NCBI GenBank assembly: GCA_048498995.1
Contig: JBEHWX010000074.1
Location: 1 to 29,800, forward strand
Length of the DNA: 29,800 nt
Source of the DNA: JBEHWX01 sp048498995
GTDB lineage: Bacteria > Bacteroidota > Ignavibacteria > OLB7
Direction of reading: 5' to 3'
The notes under the pieces are model-generated. The model was not told the origin of the DNA and made no database searches. It saw only the letters and a program-made list of their open reading frames with translations. Shown here piece by piece: positions 8,255-16,310 of the stretch. The position numbers and the translations under genes are program-made. Each line of letters starts with the position of its first letter. Position 1 is the stretch's first letter.

Positions 8255-9976
8255 TCAGCGGTCGGGTCCTTCCATCGCGATCTCGTGCAGTCTACGATAG
8301 TACTTGCCATCCTTTCGTATGGCGATCCCCATCTGCGTGCCGGTCTGCTCCGGGGTGAAGTACTCGTAGCGCTCCCGGAACCTGGGATCGGTCATGATCT
8401 GCCGGATCATCTCCGTGTAGTGCGGGTGCGGCATGTAGAAGAAGTCGAGATCGTTCCGCGTGAAGATCTCGTTGGCGGAGAACCCGTGGCGGACGATGCC
8501 GGTGTTGTTGAGCCCGGCCAGATCGACGATCCGTTTGCCCGGATTCAGCGCCGCCGGCATGCCCACCTCCGTCGTTCCGAACACGAGATCATCCGGTAGA
8601 TCCGAGAGCTCGTCCAGCCGATACCAGTAGTGATTGAGGGTGCTACGGTAGTAGGCGCGCACGTCGAAATCACCGATGGTCGACATGCGCGCGATGGAAT
8701 CCGCGATCGCGCCCCGCATCACGAACGCGCCGGCCCCGCAGGCCAGCACCGCCGCCGCTCCCGTGGCGATCACCAGCCCCCGCCGATGCTCCGCTATCCC
8801 GACGATCATCTCCCGCAGGCGTCCGGCCCAGCGTTTCGGGGCGAACCCCGGCTCCCACGCGAGCGTGAGGGAGCGGGTCGCCAGCAGAAAGAGCGCCGGG
8901 AGTGTCGGATAGTAGAACCGTGCCTCGTGCGGCATGATCTGCATCACGAAGAAGAGGTAGTAGGTCCAGAAGACGAGCGTGGCGCTCCAGAGTCCCAGCT
9001 CGAACGGCGTGAATTGCCGGAGCCGGCCGCGCCGGATCAGATACGCGAGCGAGACGATCGCCGCCAGCAACAGTGGCGCGAACTGCATCGCGAAGTATCC
9101 GAACATCTCGTAGCTGACATAGCGGTAGAACTCCTGGATCTCGCCGCTGTAGGAGTGCATCCCCTTGGCATAGAAGGGGAGCGGAAGCGGCAGGCCGAAG
9201 TAGGCGTTGGCCGCCACGAGCTCCAGACCAAGCACCGCCAGCCCGATTCCGATCACCGCGAGCATCCGTTTGCGCGTCGCCGCGTCGCGCGCGGCCAGGA
9301 CCGCCACGGCGGGAGCGCCGATGGTGTAGATCATCAGGTCGGGACGAACCAGGAAGGCCAGCCCGGAGGCGATCCCGAGCAGCACCGTCATCCAGCGAGC
9401 CGGGCGCTCCTCGTTCCGCCGGTGACCGATGATGATCGCGGTGATCACCGCCAGCGCGAACATCGTGTCCATGCCGCTGCTGAAGTGATTGCAGAGGGAG
9501 TAGCTGCCGGCCATCAGGGAAACCGAGGCCAGGAGCGTCACGAGCCGGCGCGTGTCCGGCGTGACCCCCGCGTGGCGGCGGAGCATGAGGAAGAGGAGCA
9601 GAAAGAAGAGCAGGCCGCTGACGGCGCTCGAGACCACCGAGGCCGCGCCGGGGGCGTCGAGAAGCATACGAACCGGGAGAACGACGAGCAGGAACGCCGG
9701 CGAGGTGAGGCCATAGGTGGGAGGGCCGGGCACGTTCCACGCGATGACCCCGAAGCTCCGGAGATGATCGGCGTAGCGGATGAACATGAAGGCATCGTCC
9801 AGCGTCGAGCGGAGCGAGAAATGCCAGACGATCCGGAGGACCGTGGTTGCCAGGGCGATCGTCACCGCGAGCCGGTAGAGGAGCGTGACCAGCCACTGGC
9901 CACCGGAGGGGCGGGGAGGCATCGTCATCGGCCGTTCGGTCTGGGGATGCTCGACAATCGTGGGACGCACATTCAT
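8255..9976 (-). CDS. GT-C-fold membrane glycosyltransferase-like protein
   Basis: About 573 residues with roughly ten hydrophobic segments between residues 28 and 440 and a soluble C-terminal region. The first extracytoplasmic loop carries the acidic motif TLDDAFMFIRYADHLRSFG (D60, D61) followed by YGLTSPAFLL. This DDAF-RYA-TSP arrangement is typical of polyprenyl-phosphate-sugar transferases related to the AftB/ArnT/GT87 group. The expected role is transfer of a sugar from a lipid carrier to an envelope glycan or protein outside the cytoplasmic membrane; donor and acceptor are unknown. The start is uncertain: ATG 9976 is used, ATG 9928 is also possible, and a GTG at 10081 directly after the GNAT stop would add 35 residues. 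No clear ribosome-binding site decides it. Confidence 0.8.
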   Translation of the reverse strand: MNVRPTIVEHPQTERPMTMPPRPSGGQWLVTLLYRLAVTIALATTVLRIVWHFSLRSTLDDAFMFIRYADHLRSFGVIAWNVPGPPTYGLTSPAFLLVVLPVRMLLDAPGAASVVSSAVSGLLFFLLLFLMLRRHAGVTPDTRRLVTLLASVSLMAGSYSLCNHFSSGMDTMFALAVITAIIIGHRRNEERPARWMTVLLGIASGLAFLVRPDLMIYTIGAPAVAVLAARDAATRKRMLAVIGIGLAVLGLELVAANAYFGLPLPLPFYAKGMHSYSGEIQEFYRYVSYEMFGYFAMQFAPLLLAAIVSLAYLIRRGRLRQFTPFELGLWSATLVFWTYYLFFVMQIMPHEARFYYPTLPALFLLATRSLTLAWEPGFAPKRWAGRLREMIVGIAEHRRGLVIATGAAAVLACGAGAFVMRGAIADSIARMSTIGDFDVRAYYRSTLNHYWYRLDELSDLPDDLVFGTTEVGMPAALNPGKRIVDLAGLNNTGIVRHGFSANEIFTRNDLDFFYMPHPHYTEMIRQIMTDPRFRERYEYFTPEQTGTQMGIAIRKDGKYYRRLHEIAMEGPDR

Positions 9977-10081
9977 ATCGGGAAGCTGATGTCCGCCGGA
10001 CCCGATCTGATCGAAGGCCCGGCCGGCGCGGGATGGAAGGCGTGAGTGGCGGACAATATACTCGACTCGACGCCTCCCCAC

Positions 10082-10930
10082 TCAGGGCGTCTCGCGGTTC
10101 TCCGTCGATGGGACCGGCTCCGTCGGCGGCACCGGGCGCTCGGGATACCGGACGAGGGCCACGGTGTGCTCCACGCCGCGGAAGCCGACCGATTCGTAGA
10201 TCCGCGCGGCGTGATACTCCTCGTCGGCCACCATCACCAGCGTCGTGGCTCGCCCGCTCTCCAGCGCGCGTCGCGAGGCCTCGTAGACGAGCGTGCCGCA
10301 GACCCCGCGACGCCGTGCGTCCAGGGCGGTGCAGACGCGTTGAAAGCGTCCGACGGTTCCATCGAAGTAGAGTCCCAGGCCACCGACCAGCCGATCTCCC
10401 ATGAACGCGCCGTAGATCGTTCCCGCTCCCGCCTCGCTCATCCGCCGGTACCGGTCGGTCCAGGCGCGGACGAACCCGGAGAACGTCTCGCGCGGAAATC
10501 GCGGTGGTCCGGAGTCGATCGAGATCTCCGACCACTGATCGAGTTCTTCCGGAAGGGTCACCTCCCGCACGACGATCCCGTCGTTGTGCTTCGGCGAGGG
10601 ATGGACGTCGCTCGTGGCCAGCGTCACCGAGCGCTCCAGCTCGAAGCCGGCCTCGAGGAACGGATCGATCAGGCCATGGTCGCCGTTCGGATCGTCCCAC
10701 GCGAAGACCATGTGCTGGACCTTCGGATCGTCGAACTCCCGAGCGAAGATTCCGCGCCAGCGGTCGAGGTCGCCGACGCGCGGCGGAGCATCGAAGAGCA
10801 GATAGTTGCCCCAGTACCAGCCGCGTCGATCCGGAGTGTCGATCACGCGATAGCCGTCGCGCTCGATGATCCGGCTGGTGTGCCGGTAGATGATCGCCTC
10901 GGTGCGATAAAGAAGAGTGCGGAATTCCAT
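10082..10930 (-). CDS. GNAT-family N-acetyltransferase
   Basis: A 282-residue soluble protein. The C-terminal half is a GNAT domain: acetyl-CoA loop in LDARRRGVCGTLVYEASR, preceded by a beta strand (GTIYGAFMGDRLVGGLGLYF) and followed by AARIYESVGFRGVEHTVAL, the typical motif B with Tyr. The N-terminal 130 residues (GWYWGNYLLFDAPP, VFAWDDPNGDHG) look like a second, degenerate GNAT-like half, so this may be a two-domain GNAT. The substrate cannot be predicted. ATG 10930 was chosen because the sequence before it is low-complexity Arg-rich translation. Only a few bases separate it from the earliest possible start of the next minus-strand gene. Confidence 0.88.
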   Translation of the reverse strand: MEFRTLLYRTEAIIYRHTSRIIERDGYRVIDTPDRRGWYWGNYLLFDAPPRVGDLDRWRGIFAREFDDPKVQHMVFAWDDPNGDHGLIDPFLEAGFELERSVTLATSDVHPSPKHNDGIVVREVTLPEELDQWSEISIDSGPPRFPRETFSGFVRAWTDRYRRMSEAGAGTIYGAFMGDRLVGGLGLYFDGTVGRFQRVCTALDARRRGVCGTLVYEASRRALESGRATTLVMVADEEYHAARIYESVGFRGVEHTVALVRYPERPVPPTEPVPSTENRETP

Positions 10931-10994
10931 GGGATCGGGACGAAGCGCGGATCGGGATGATACGCGGGATGGGATGATGCGCGGAGTGGAATGG

Positions 10995-11027
10995 CGTGGC
11001 CCACGGGATCGCGCTCCGTGGGCCACG
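10995..11027 (-). terminator. perfect 12-bp hairpin after the MOSC gene
   Basis: CGTGGCCCACGG (10995-11006) pairs perfectly with 11016-11027 around a 9-base loop. It lies 8 bases beyond the MOSC stop codon on the minus strand and before the GNAT start. It probably ends or attenuates the MOSC transcript; no T-tract follows. Confidence 0.6.
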
Positions 11028-11034
11028 ATCGGAT

Positions 11035-11508
11035 TCAACCGCCGAGCTCCGGGACGATCGCGTCGCCGACCCTGATGTCGCCGCCGGCGACGATCTCCGC
11101 CTGAAGGCCTCCGCGATGGAGAAGCGGGCCGATGAGATCCTGGCCGAACCGCTCCGACAGATGTCTGCACGGCTCGCAGAGCTTGTGTCCGAGCAGCTCC
11201 ACCTCTCCCACGCGGAAGCGATGGCCGACGAGGGCGTTCAGGTCGATGCCTCGCGTCACGATATTCCGTCGCGTCTGGTCCGACCGGAGATCGATGCCGT
11301 CGGCGGCGAGCGCTTCCAGCGCCTCGACGCCGATCAGCGTCACGTCCTGATCCGGCTCGTGCTCGGGGGAGGAGAAGCTTCCCTTCGCCGTCGCGTACCG
11401 GTCTCCTTCGAGTCCCTGTCCGACGATGGCGCGAATCTCCGGGAGCGTCTCCATGTCGGACGACGCGGTTTCCGCGATATGTATCGCGATGACGATTCCC
11501 TGCTGCAT
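11035..11508 (-). CDS. MOSC domain protein
   Basis: A 157-residue single-domain protein matching MOSC domains (the C-terminal fold of molybdenum cofactor sulfurases): GLEGDRYA near residues 32-39, DVTLIGVEALEAL, RRNIVTRGIDLNALVGHRFR, and the cysteine motif LCEPCRHL in which the first Cys is the conserved sulfur-carrying residue. Stand-alone MOSC proteins (YiiM-like) bind molybdenum cofactor or carry out related detoxifying reductions, but the substrate here is unknown. ATG 11508 has no obvious ribosome-binding site. A terminator-like hairpin separates it from the GNAT gene on the same strand. Confidence 0.9.
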   Translation of the reverse strand: MQQGIVIAIHIAETASSDMETLPEIRAIVGQGLEGDRYATAKGSFSSPEHEPDQDVTLIGVEALEALAADGIDLRSDQTRRNIVTRGIDLNALVGHRFRVGEVELLGHKLCEPCRHLSERFGQDLIGPLLHRGGLQAEIVAGGDIRVGDAIVPELGG

Positions 11509-11603
11509 GGCTGCAATGATGATTGAAGCGTTGTCGGGAGCTTCGGACGCCGCGGCATCCGTACGAGGGTGAATGAAGTTAGCACCCCGCGTGATTCCTC
11601 ACG

Positions 11604-11624
11604 AGGCAGCCATCGTGGCTGCCT
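11604..11624. promoter_or_regulatory. perfect 9-bp hairpin in a divergent intergenic region
   Basis: AGGCAGCCA and TGGCTGCCT pair perfectly around TCG. It lies between the divergent MOSC and T9SS-cargo genes, so it cannot be a gene-end terminator for either. It could be an operator or a structured leader. No T-tract. Confidence 0.35.
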
Positions 11625-11792
11625 GCATGAAAGATGCCGCGTGAATGCGAGATTGCGCTCCACGCCATGGCCGTCGCTCACCGCGCGGGGCCATTCCCGG
11701 CGGCCGGCGGTGCCCGCCGGCGTTGCGTGGACATCGCGCCAACCGCCAACGCTCTTCGCCGGAACAATCATCATCCATGCGGGAGGTACACC

Positions 11793-12452
11793 ATGCGACG
11801 CTCTCTACGCTCGTTACCACTCATGCTTCTGGCGACCGCCATCACCTCGGCGGCGCAGACGGCCCCGACCGGAATGTCGGCCCCGACCGATCAGGTCGTT
11901 CTCGTCGCTCCGGCCGAGGGGGCCACGGTGATCGAGGGAACGCTCCGGCTCGTCTGGCGCTCGGTGACGTTCGGGACGCAGTACGAGATTCAGCTCAGCA
12001 CCGACAACTTCGCCACGGTCGGCGGCACGCTGGGCGCGCTCGACACGACGCTCTCGGTGCCGTTCCTCGCGGAGTACCGTCGGTACTGGTGGCGGGTGCG
12101 CGCCGAGGGGTTCGATGGATGGGGACCGTTCAGCGAGCCGCGCAGCTTCTTCTATCAGGGAATCGCGGATGTTCCGCGTCTGGCCGACGCGGTCGATCGG
12201 ATGCGCGTGGGGATCTCACCGAATCCGGCGAGCGATCGCGCCGAGCTCGGGCTGTATCTGCCGGCTCCGGCCTCGGGCTCGATCGAGCTGGTGGATCTCC
12301 TCGGGCGTCGCGTGGCGCTCGTGGCGCGTGGAGATTTCGAGGCGGGGGACCACACGATCCCGATCGTGACCGCGGGGCTGGCTCCGGGCGCCTATCTCTG
12401 CCGGATCGTGGCCGACGGCCGCCGCGCGACCATGCCGCTGACGGTCCGCTGA
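11793..12452 (+). CDS. secreted Fn3-like protein with T9SS sorting domain
   Basis: A 219-residue protein. Residues 1-22 form a signal peptide (LPLMLLATAITSAAQ). Residues about 30-125 are a fibronectin-III-like module (LVAPAEGATVIEGTLRLVWR, YEIQLSTDNFATVGG, YWWRVRAEGFDGWGPFSEP). The C-terminal 75 residues are a clear type-A T9SS sorting domain (ISPNPASDRAELGLYL, IELVDLLGRRVAL, GLAPGAYLCRIVADGR). It should cross the outer membrane through T9SS and be attached or released at the surface. GGGAGGT lies 5 bases before ATG 11793, which fixes the start. The Fn3 plus sorting-domain tail is the same pair that ends the two large BNR proteins nearby. Ligand unknown. Confidence 0.88.
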   Translation: MRRSLRSLPLMLLATAITSAAQTAPTGMSAPTDQVVLVAPAEGATVIEGTLRLVWRSVTFGTQYEIQLSTDNFATVGGTLGALDTTLSVPFLAEYRRYWWRVRAEGFDGWGPFSEPRSFFYQGIADVPRLADAVDRMRVGISPNPASDRAELGLYLPAPASGSIELVDLLGRRVALVARGDFEAGDHTIPIVTAGLAPGAYLCRIVADGRRATMPLTVR

Positions 12453-12631
12453 CGGCGCACCGACGGTTCGTCGACGAGCGCCGACGACGCTCGAAAAAAA
12501 ATCTGCTCACCGTTGTCAGGGGGTGTTAGGTCGATCGGGGGGGCTCTGTCATGTACTGTAGAACCGCACATCTGAGTGCGACGTTCTCTTTGCTGCGATG
12601 GATTATCAACCCCAAATCATGGAGTAGAGTT

Positions 12632-12904
12632 ATGCTCAAGAAGATCGGTGCATTGGCAGTCCTCGGATTTGCCGTTGCCAATCTTACCGGCTGCTGGAAT
12701 CTTCCGGTCGATCCCTTCCCCCCGACAGATCCGCCCCCGTGTGGTGATACCACCTGGCATGATCCGGGCTTCCCGCCGAACGATACCACCTGGCACGATC
12801 CGGGCTTTCCGCCGGACGACACCACGTGGCACGATCCGGGCTTTCCGCCGAACGATTCCACGTGGATGGGCGATTCGATTTCGGTCCACGGCCGTCGCCG
12901 GTAA
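12632..12904 (+). CDS. small lipoprotein with 12-residue tandem repeats
   Basis: A 90-residue predicted lipoprotein: signal peptide LGFAVANLTGC with the lipobox Cys at residue 21. A Pro-rich linker follows, then three complete copies of DTTWHDPGFPP[ND] and a partial fourth (DSTW), ending SISVHGRRR. The repeats hold one Trp, one His and two or three Asp per unit, so metal or ligand binding is conceivable but not shown. GGAG lies 7 bases upstream of ATG 12632. The DNA repeat is 36 nt and near-identical, so recent expansion is likely. No family recognised; a hairpin follows the gene. Confidence 0.72.
   Translation: MLKKIGALAVLGFAVANLTGCWNLPVDPFPPTDPPPCGDTTWHDPGFPPNDTTWHDPGFPPDDTTWHDPGFPPNDSTWMGDSISVHGRRR
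12746..12865 (+). repeat. 36-nt coding tandem repeat
   Basis: Units at 12746-12781, 12782-12817 and 12818-12853 plus a 12-nt partial unit at 12854-12865. Units differ at only a few, mostly synonymous, positions (GATACCACC/GACACCACG; CCGAAC/CCGGAC). They encode the 12-residue repeat of the small lipoprotein. Confidence 0.92.
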
Positions 12905-12917
12905 TTCGATGTGAAGA

Positions 12918-12953
12918 ACGGCGTGAGGGAGAAAGTGGGCTCCTTCACGCCGT
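12918..12953 (+). terminator. terminator-like hairpin after the repeat lipoprotein
   Basis: A 14-bp stem with one G-U pair (12918-12931 with 12940-12953) around the loop AAAGTGGG, starting 13 bases past the lipoprotein stop. There is no T-run, but position and stability fit a transcript end. Confidence 0.6.
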
Positions 12954-13067
12954 GCTCCTCCGCGCACCTGGGAATGCGCGAAGCGAGCTGCCTTACGACT
13001 TGGGTGATACGGATTGGGAAGGAGGGCGCGCGGCAGTGACATGTTGCGCGTTCTCCGTTTGTAGACC

Positions 13068-13087
13068 CGCCGGCGCATGCGCCGGCG
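13068..13087. repeat. 20-bp perfect palindrome
   Basis: CGCCGGCGCATGCGCCGGCG is a perfect palindrome centred between 13077 and 13078. It sits between two hairpins in the convergent intergenic region and could be part of a bidirectional transcript-end structure. Confidence 0.6.
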
Positions 13088-13093
13088 CGCAAC

Positions 13094-13135
13094 GATGAAC
13101 GGCACGCTCTCCTCCGGGAAGGCGTGCCGTTCGTC
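13094..13135 (-). terminator. hairpin after the first BNR gene
   Basis: A 14-bp stem (13094-13107 with 13122-13135, one G-U pair) around a 14-base loop lies 34 bases past the stop of the minus-strand BNR gene. With the hairpin at 12918 it separates two convergent transcripts. Confidence 0.5.
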
Positions 13136-13169
13136 ATGTATAGCCAGCCCCGATGCGCGCGCCGGGCGT

Positions 13170-15986
13170 TCAGCGCGCGATCACCACCTGACCTCCCATG
13201 CTCCGCCGATCGGTGATGAGTTCGTAGCGATAACAGCCGCTGGCAAGCTCGCCGACGTCGACGCCGATCACGCGCGTGCCCGCGTCGAGCTCCCCCTCGA
13301 AGGGAACCGCGACGATGGCCCCGAGCGGGCTCACGAGTCTCAACGTTGCGTGCGCCCCGTGTCCGAGCGTGACGGTGAAGGAGATGCGTGACGAGGCCGG
13401 GTTCGGCATCGCCCTGACCGTGATCTCGACCGCCTCATCGGCGGCGTCCGCCGCCGACACTCCCGCCGGCGCCGTCGCGGTGAAGCGCCACGTCGGCGAC
13501 CAGATGCTGGCCGCGCTGTCGATACTGGCGCGGACATCCCAGTAGTAGGTCTCGCCGAGCCGCGCCTGAAACTCCCGCGTGTTCCCCTGGGTGCCGGTGG
13601 CGTTGAGCTCCGCCCGCGACAGATCCGGGCTCGTGCCGACCCGTACGTCGTAGCCGGTGGCGCCCGGAATGCTCTCCCAGCGGAGGGTGATCGCCGTCGT
13701 CATCTGCCGGGACTGATCGACCGGCGCGATCAGCTGGGGAGCCGCGGGACGCCGGAGCTTCTCCAGATCTCCCCGTCTGATGCCGCCGCCGTAGTTCGTG
13801 ATCCACGCATCCCCCGCCATGTGCGGATTGAAGAAGATCCCCTCCGGATGGAGATATGGATAGGGAAGGAACGGGTTGAGCACGAAGCCGCTCGAGGAAG
13901 CGGGATCGGGATAGAGGATGCCGTGCGATGTCGTCGATACGTAGATCCTGCTCGCGGAGGCCGGGGAGATGGCGCAGGAGGTGACATTCTCCTGGTCGGC
14001 CAGCATCTGCCACGTTTGCCCCTGGTTCGTGGTGCGATAGATGCCGCCGTAGCCGAACCACCAATCATCCAGGCCGGTGAAGAGCTCGGCATACCAGGTG
14101 CTTCCGGTCGGATCGTGGGGATCGACCGCGACGTTGCGCGTGTAGTACACCATCGGCTGCAGCGACCGGTCGACCCAGCTCGCTCCGCCGTCGGTGCTGA
14201 GAAAGATGCCGGAGCTGGTGGTGAGTCTGGCGCCGTCGAACCGCGCGGTGTACGAGGCAAGGAGCGATCCGTCCTTGAGCAGATGGATGGAGGAGGGGTG
14301 CCCCTCGGTCCGGGGCGGGGCCGCCAGGCGCGTCCAGGTGGAGGCCGCGCCGAGCTGAATGTCGCTCGATACGTAGATCCCCCCTTCCTTGCCGTGAACC
14401 ACCGCGGCGTACATCCGGTTCGGTCGTGTCGAGTCGAGCGCGAGCCACACCACCGGACGGCCGAAGTCGTGCAGTACCCGCCAGCTCTTCCCCTTGTCCG
14501 AGGAGAAGACCACCTCCCCGTCTCCGCCATCGAGCGGGTTATCCGACAACTGCCCCGGGCGATAGATATCCTCGATGGAGGCGGTGGCTCCGTAGATGAG
14601 CCCCGAGGAGGGATCGCGCACCATGTGATACATCGAGCCGAGCGTGAGCCCGTCGGAGATCACCGACCAGCTCGCGCCGTCGTCGACGGAGCGCATGGCG
14701 GCGATGCCGGAGCCGCCGGCGAGGATGGTGCTCGCGTCCGCCCAGAGCAGATGCCAGCTGGTGGAATTCTCCAGGCCGTTGCTCCGGTAGGCTTTCCCCT
14801 TCGGCGTCGACGCGCCGGAAGGATTGGCGTCGGCCGGGTTGGTATAGAGCTCGCGCCAGGTGGCGCCGCCGTCGGTGGTCAGATGAGCCGTGGCCAGATC
14901 GGTGATGATCGCGCGGTTGCCGTCGCGCGGATCGACGGCGAAGCCGGTGGCGTATCCGGCGTAGTCCCAGCCGCGATCCCCTCCGTCGCCGCACCACCCG
15001 GTGGCGATGTTGGCGTTGCCCGATGTGCGGAACACGTCGCGCCAGGTGGCGCCGCCGTCGGTCGTTTTGTAGACCGCGGGGACGCCGGCGTCGGTGTTCC
15101 CGGCCAGATAGGCCACGTCGATATCGGCGTCGGCGGCCGAGACGAAGAAGGGGTGGAAGGAGTCCGGCAGTCCGGAGACCTTCTTCCAGATGCCGCCGGA
15201 TTCGAGCGTGTAGACCTCCCTGAACGGCCCGATATCTCGGGGAGTGATTCCGGGCATGATGTCGCCGGCGGCGGCGGCGACGCAGAAGAGCCTGAGCGAT
15301 TCGCCACGTCGGGCGCCGGCGAAGGAGAGAAGCCCCACGCCCGGCGGAATGCCCGCCATCGAGAGCGGGGACCATGTGCGTCCCCGGTCGGGGGAGACCC
15401 TCACGCCGATGTTGGTCCCGAGGTAGATCGCGTCTCCATTGAAGAACGCTCCCGAGACCCGGTATCCCGCGTCGTACTGATCGACCTGCGTGTAGCTGGT
15501 GCCGCCGTTCTCCGACAGAAACAGTCGGGAGTAGTCGGTCACGAGGATGCGGTCGGTGGCGTTGGGATCGGACACCAGCGAGTAGGGGCGTCCGTTGATC
15601 GCGTCGACCGGCAAGGGCGTCCAGGATTGTCCGGCATCGTTGGACCTTGCGGGCATGCCGATGCCGAGACCGCCTCCGGCGTCCACGACAACGGCGTAGA
15701 GCACCGTCGGGTCGCTCGTGAACCCGATCCCGTCGGTCGCCAGCAGATCGCTGGTCGTGCTCAGAAGGAGCGTGCTCCAGTTGTCTCCGAGATTCAGGGA
15801 GTGAAAGATCCCTCCCTGGCCGGAGTTGAGATAGATCTCCCGTCGGTCATGGGGACTGAAAACGGGGAAGCCGAACGGCTTTCCTCCGCCGAGCCCGACC
15901 AGCCTCCAGGTGTCCGGTTGCGCGACGACGATCGACGGAAGAAGGGAGAGCAGGCTGATGGCGAGAATCGCAAACCATGTCTTCAT
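13170..15986 (-). CDS. large BNR/Asp-box repeat protein with T9SS sorting domain
   Basis: A 938-residue secreted protein. Residues 1-21 are a signal peptide (FAILAISLLSLLPSIVVAQ). Residues about 25-740 contain at least nine Asp-box motifs of the form S/T-x-D-x-G-x-S/T-W (for example TTDGGATWRDV, STDGGASWVDR, SSDKGKSWRVL), as in sortilin-like, sialidase-like and WD40/YVTN/BNR beta-propellers. About 750-840 is an Fn3-like domain (GATGYDVRVGTSPDLSRAEL, ETYYWDVRASID). The last 84 residues are a type-A T9SS sorting domain (VRAMPNPASSRISFTVTL, GCYRYELITDRR). ATG 15986 gives an intact signal peptide. It probably forms one or two surface propellers for protein or glycan binding. Catalytic sialidase residues are not evident. 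Tandem paralogue of the gene at 16311-19103. Confidence 0.9.
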   Translation of the reverse strand: MKTWFAILAISLLSLLPSIVVAQPDTWRLVGLGGGKPFGFPVFSPHDRREIYLNSGQGGIFHSLNLGDNWSTLLLSTTSDLLATDGIGFTSDPTVLYAVVVDAGGGLGIGMPARSNDAGQSWTPLPVDAINGRPYSLVSDPNATDRILVTDYSRLFLSENGGTSYTQVDQYDAGYRVSGAFFNGDAIYLGTNIGVRVSPDRGRTWSPLSMAGIPPGVGLLSFAGARRGESLRLFCVAAAAGDIMPGITPRDIGPFREVYTLESGGIWKKVSGLPDSFHPFFVSAADADIDVAYLAGNTDAGVPAVYKTTDGGATWRDVFRTSGNANIATGWCGDGGDRGWDYAGYATGFAVDPRDGNRAIITDLATAHLTTDGGATWRELYTNPADANPSGASTPKGKAYRSNGLENSTSWHLLWADASTILAGGSGIAAMRSVDDGASWSVISDGLTLGSMYHMVRDPSSGLIYGATASIEDIYRPGQLSDNPLDGGDGEVVFSSDKGKSWRVLHDFGRPVVWLALDSTRPNRMYAAVVHGKEGGIYVSSDIQLGAASTWTRLAAPPRTEGHPSSIHLLKDGSLLASYTARFDGARLTTSSGIFLSTDGGASWVDRSLQPMVYYTRNVAVDPHDPTGSTWYAELFTGLDDWWFGYGGIYRTTNQGQTWQMLADQENVTSCAISPASASRIYVSTTSHGILYPDPASSSGFVLNPFLPYPYLHPEGIFFNPHMAGDAWITNYGGGIRRGDLEKLRRPAAPQLIAPVDQSRQMTTAITLRWESIPGATGYDVRVGTSPDLSRAELNATGTQGNTREFQARLGETYYWDVRASIDSAASIWSPTWRFTATAPAGVSAADAADEAVEITVRAMPNPASSRISFTVTLGHGAHATLRLVSPLGAIVAVPFEGELDAGTRVIGVDVGELASGCYRYELITDRRSMGGQVVIAR

Positions 15987-16310
15987 GCGGGCATCTCGAA
16001 CGGGCTGGTGAGCGAACGGTGATCGGGACGATGGCTCCCGGCGCTGCCGCGCGTGACCACCGCGGTCAACGGTGTCGTGAGCGAGGGAAGCGCCATGGTC
16101 GGGAAGGGTGCCGGCACTGCGTCCAGGACTCCGCTCCGCGATCGCGGATGCATCGGGGCGGGAGGCATCCGTCATCGGCGTGAGCGGCGTGAAGATATCC
16201 GGACCCGCGGTTCGCGGCAACCTCGGAAATGATGCATCCCGGAAACGGCGCCGGCACCCCTTCCGAGGAAGACGTGCCGGCCGTGGAAGGTGCCGCCCCG
16301 ACCGATCGGC
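15987..16310. other. intergenic region between the two BNR paralogues
   Basis: No gene seen. It contains a terminator-like hairpin at 16253-16294 behind the upstream paralogue and presumably the promoter of the downstream one, which I could not identify. Confidence 0.6.
16253..16294 (-). terminator. hairpin after the second BNR gene
   Basis: GGCACC..TTCC (16253-16264) pairs with GGAAGGTGCC (16285-16294) with a two-base bulge, 17 bases past the stop of the minus-strand BNR gene. No T-tract; a weak terminator candidate. Confidence 0.35.

Noticed and set aside
12473..12500. Hairpin CGAGCG/CGCTCG followed by eight A, as a terminator
   Set aside because: A plus-strand terminator needs T after the stem, and a minus-strand one needs the A-run on the left. 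The A-run is on the wrong side for both.
12526..13137. Minus-strand frame with a GGKPGSC-type repeat
   Set aside because: It is the reverse reading of the 36-nt repeat of the small lipoprotein. The plus frame has a ribosome-binding site and lipobox; this one has neither.
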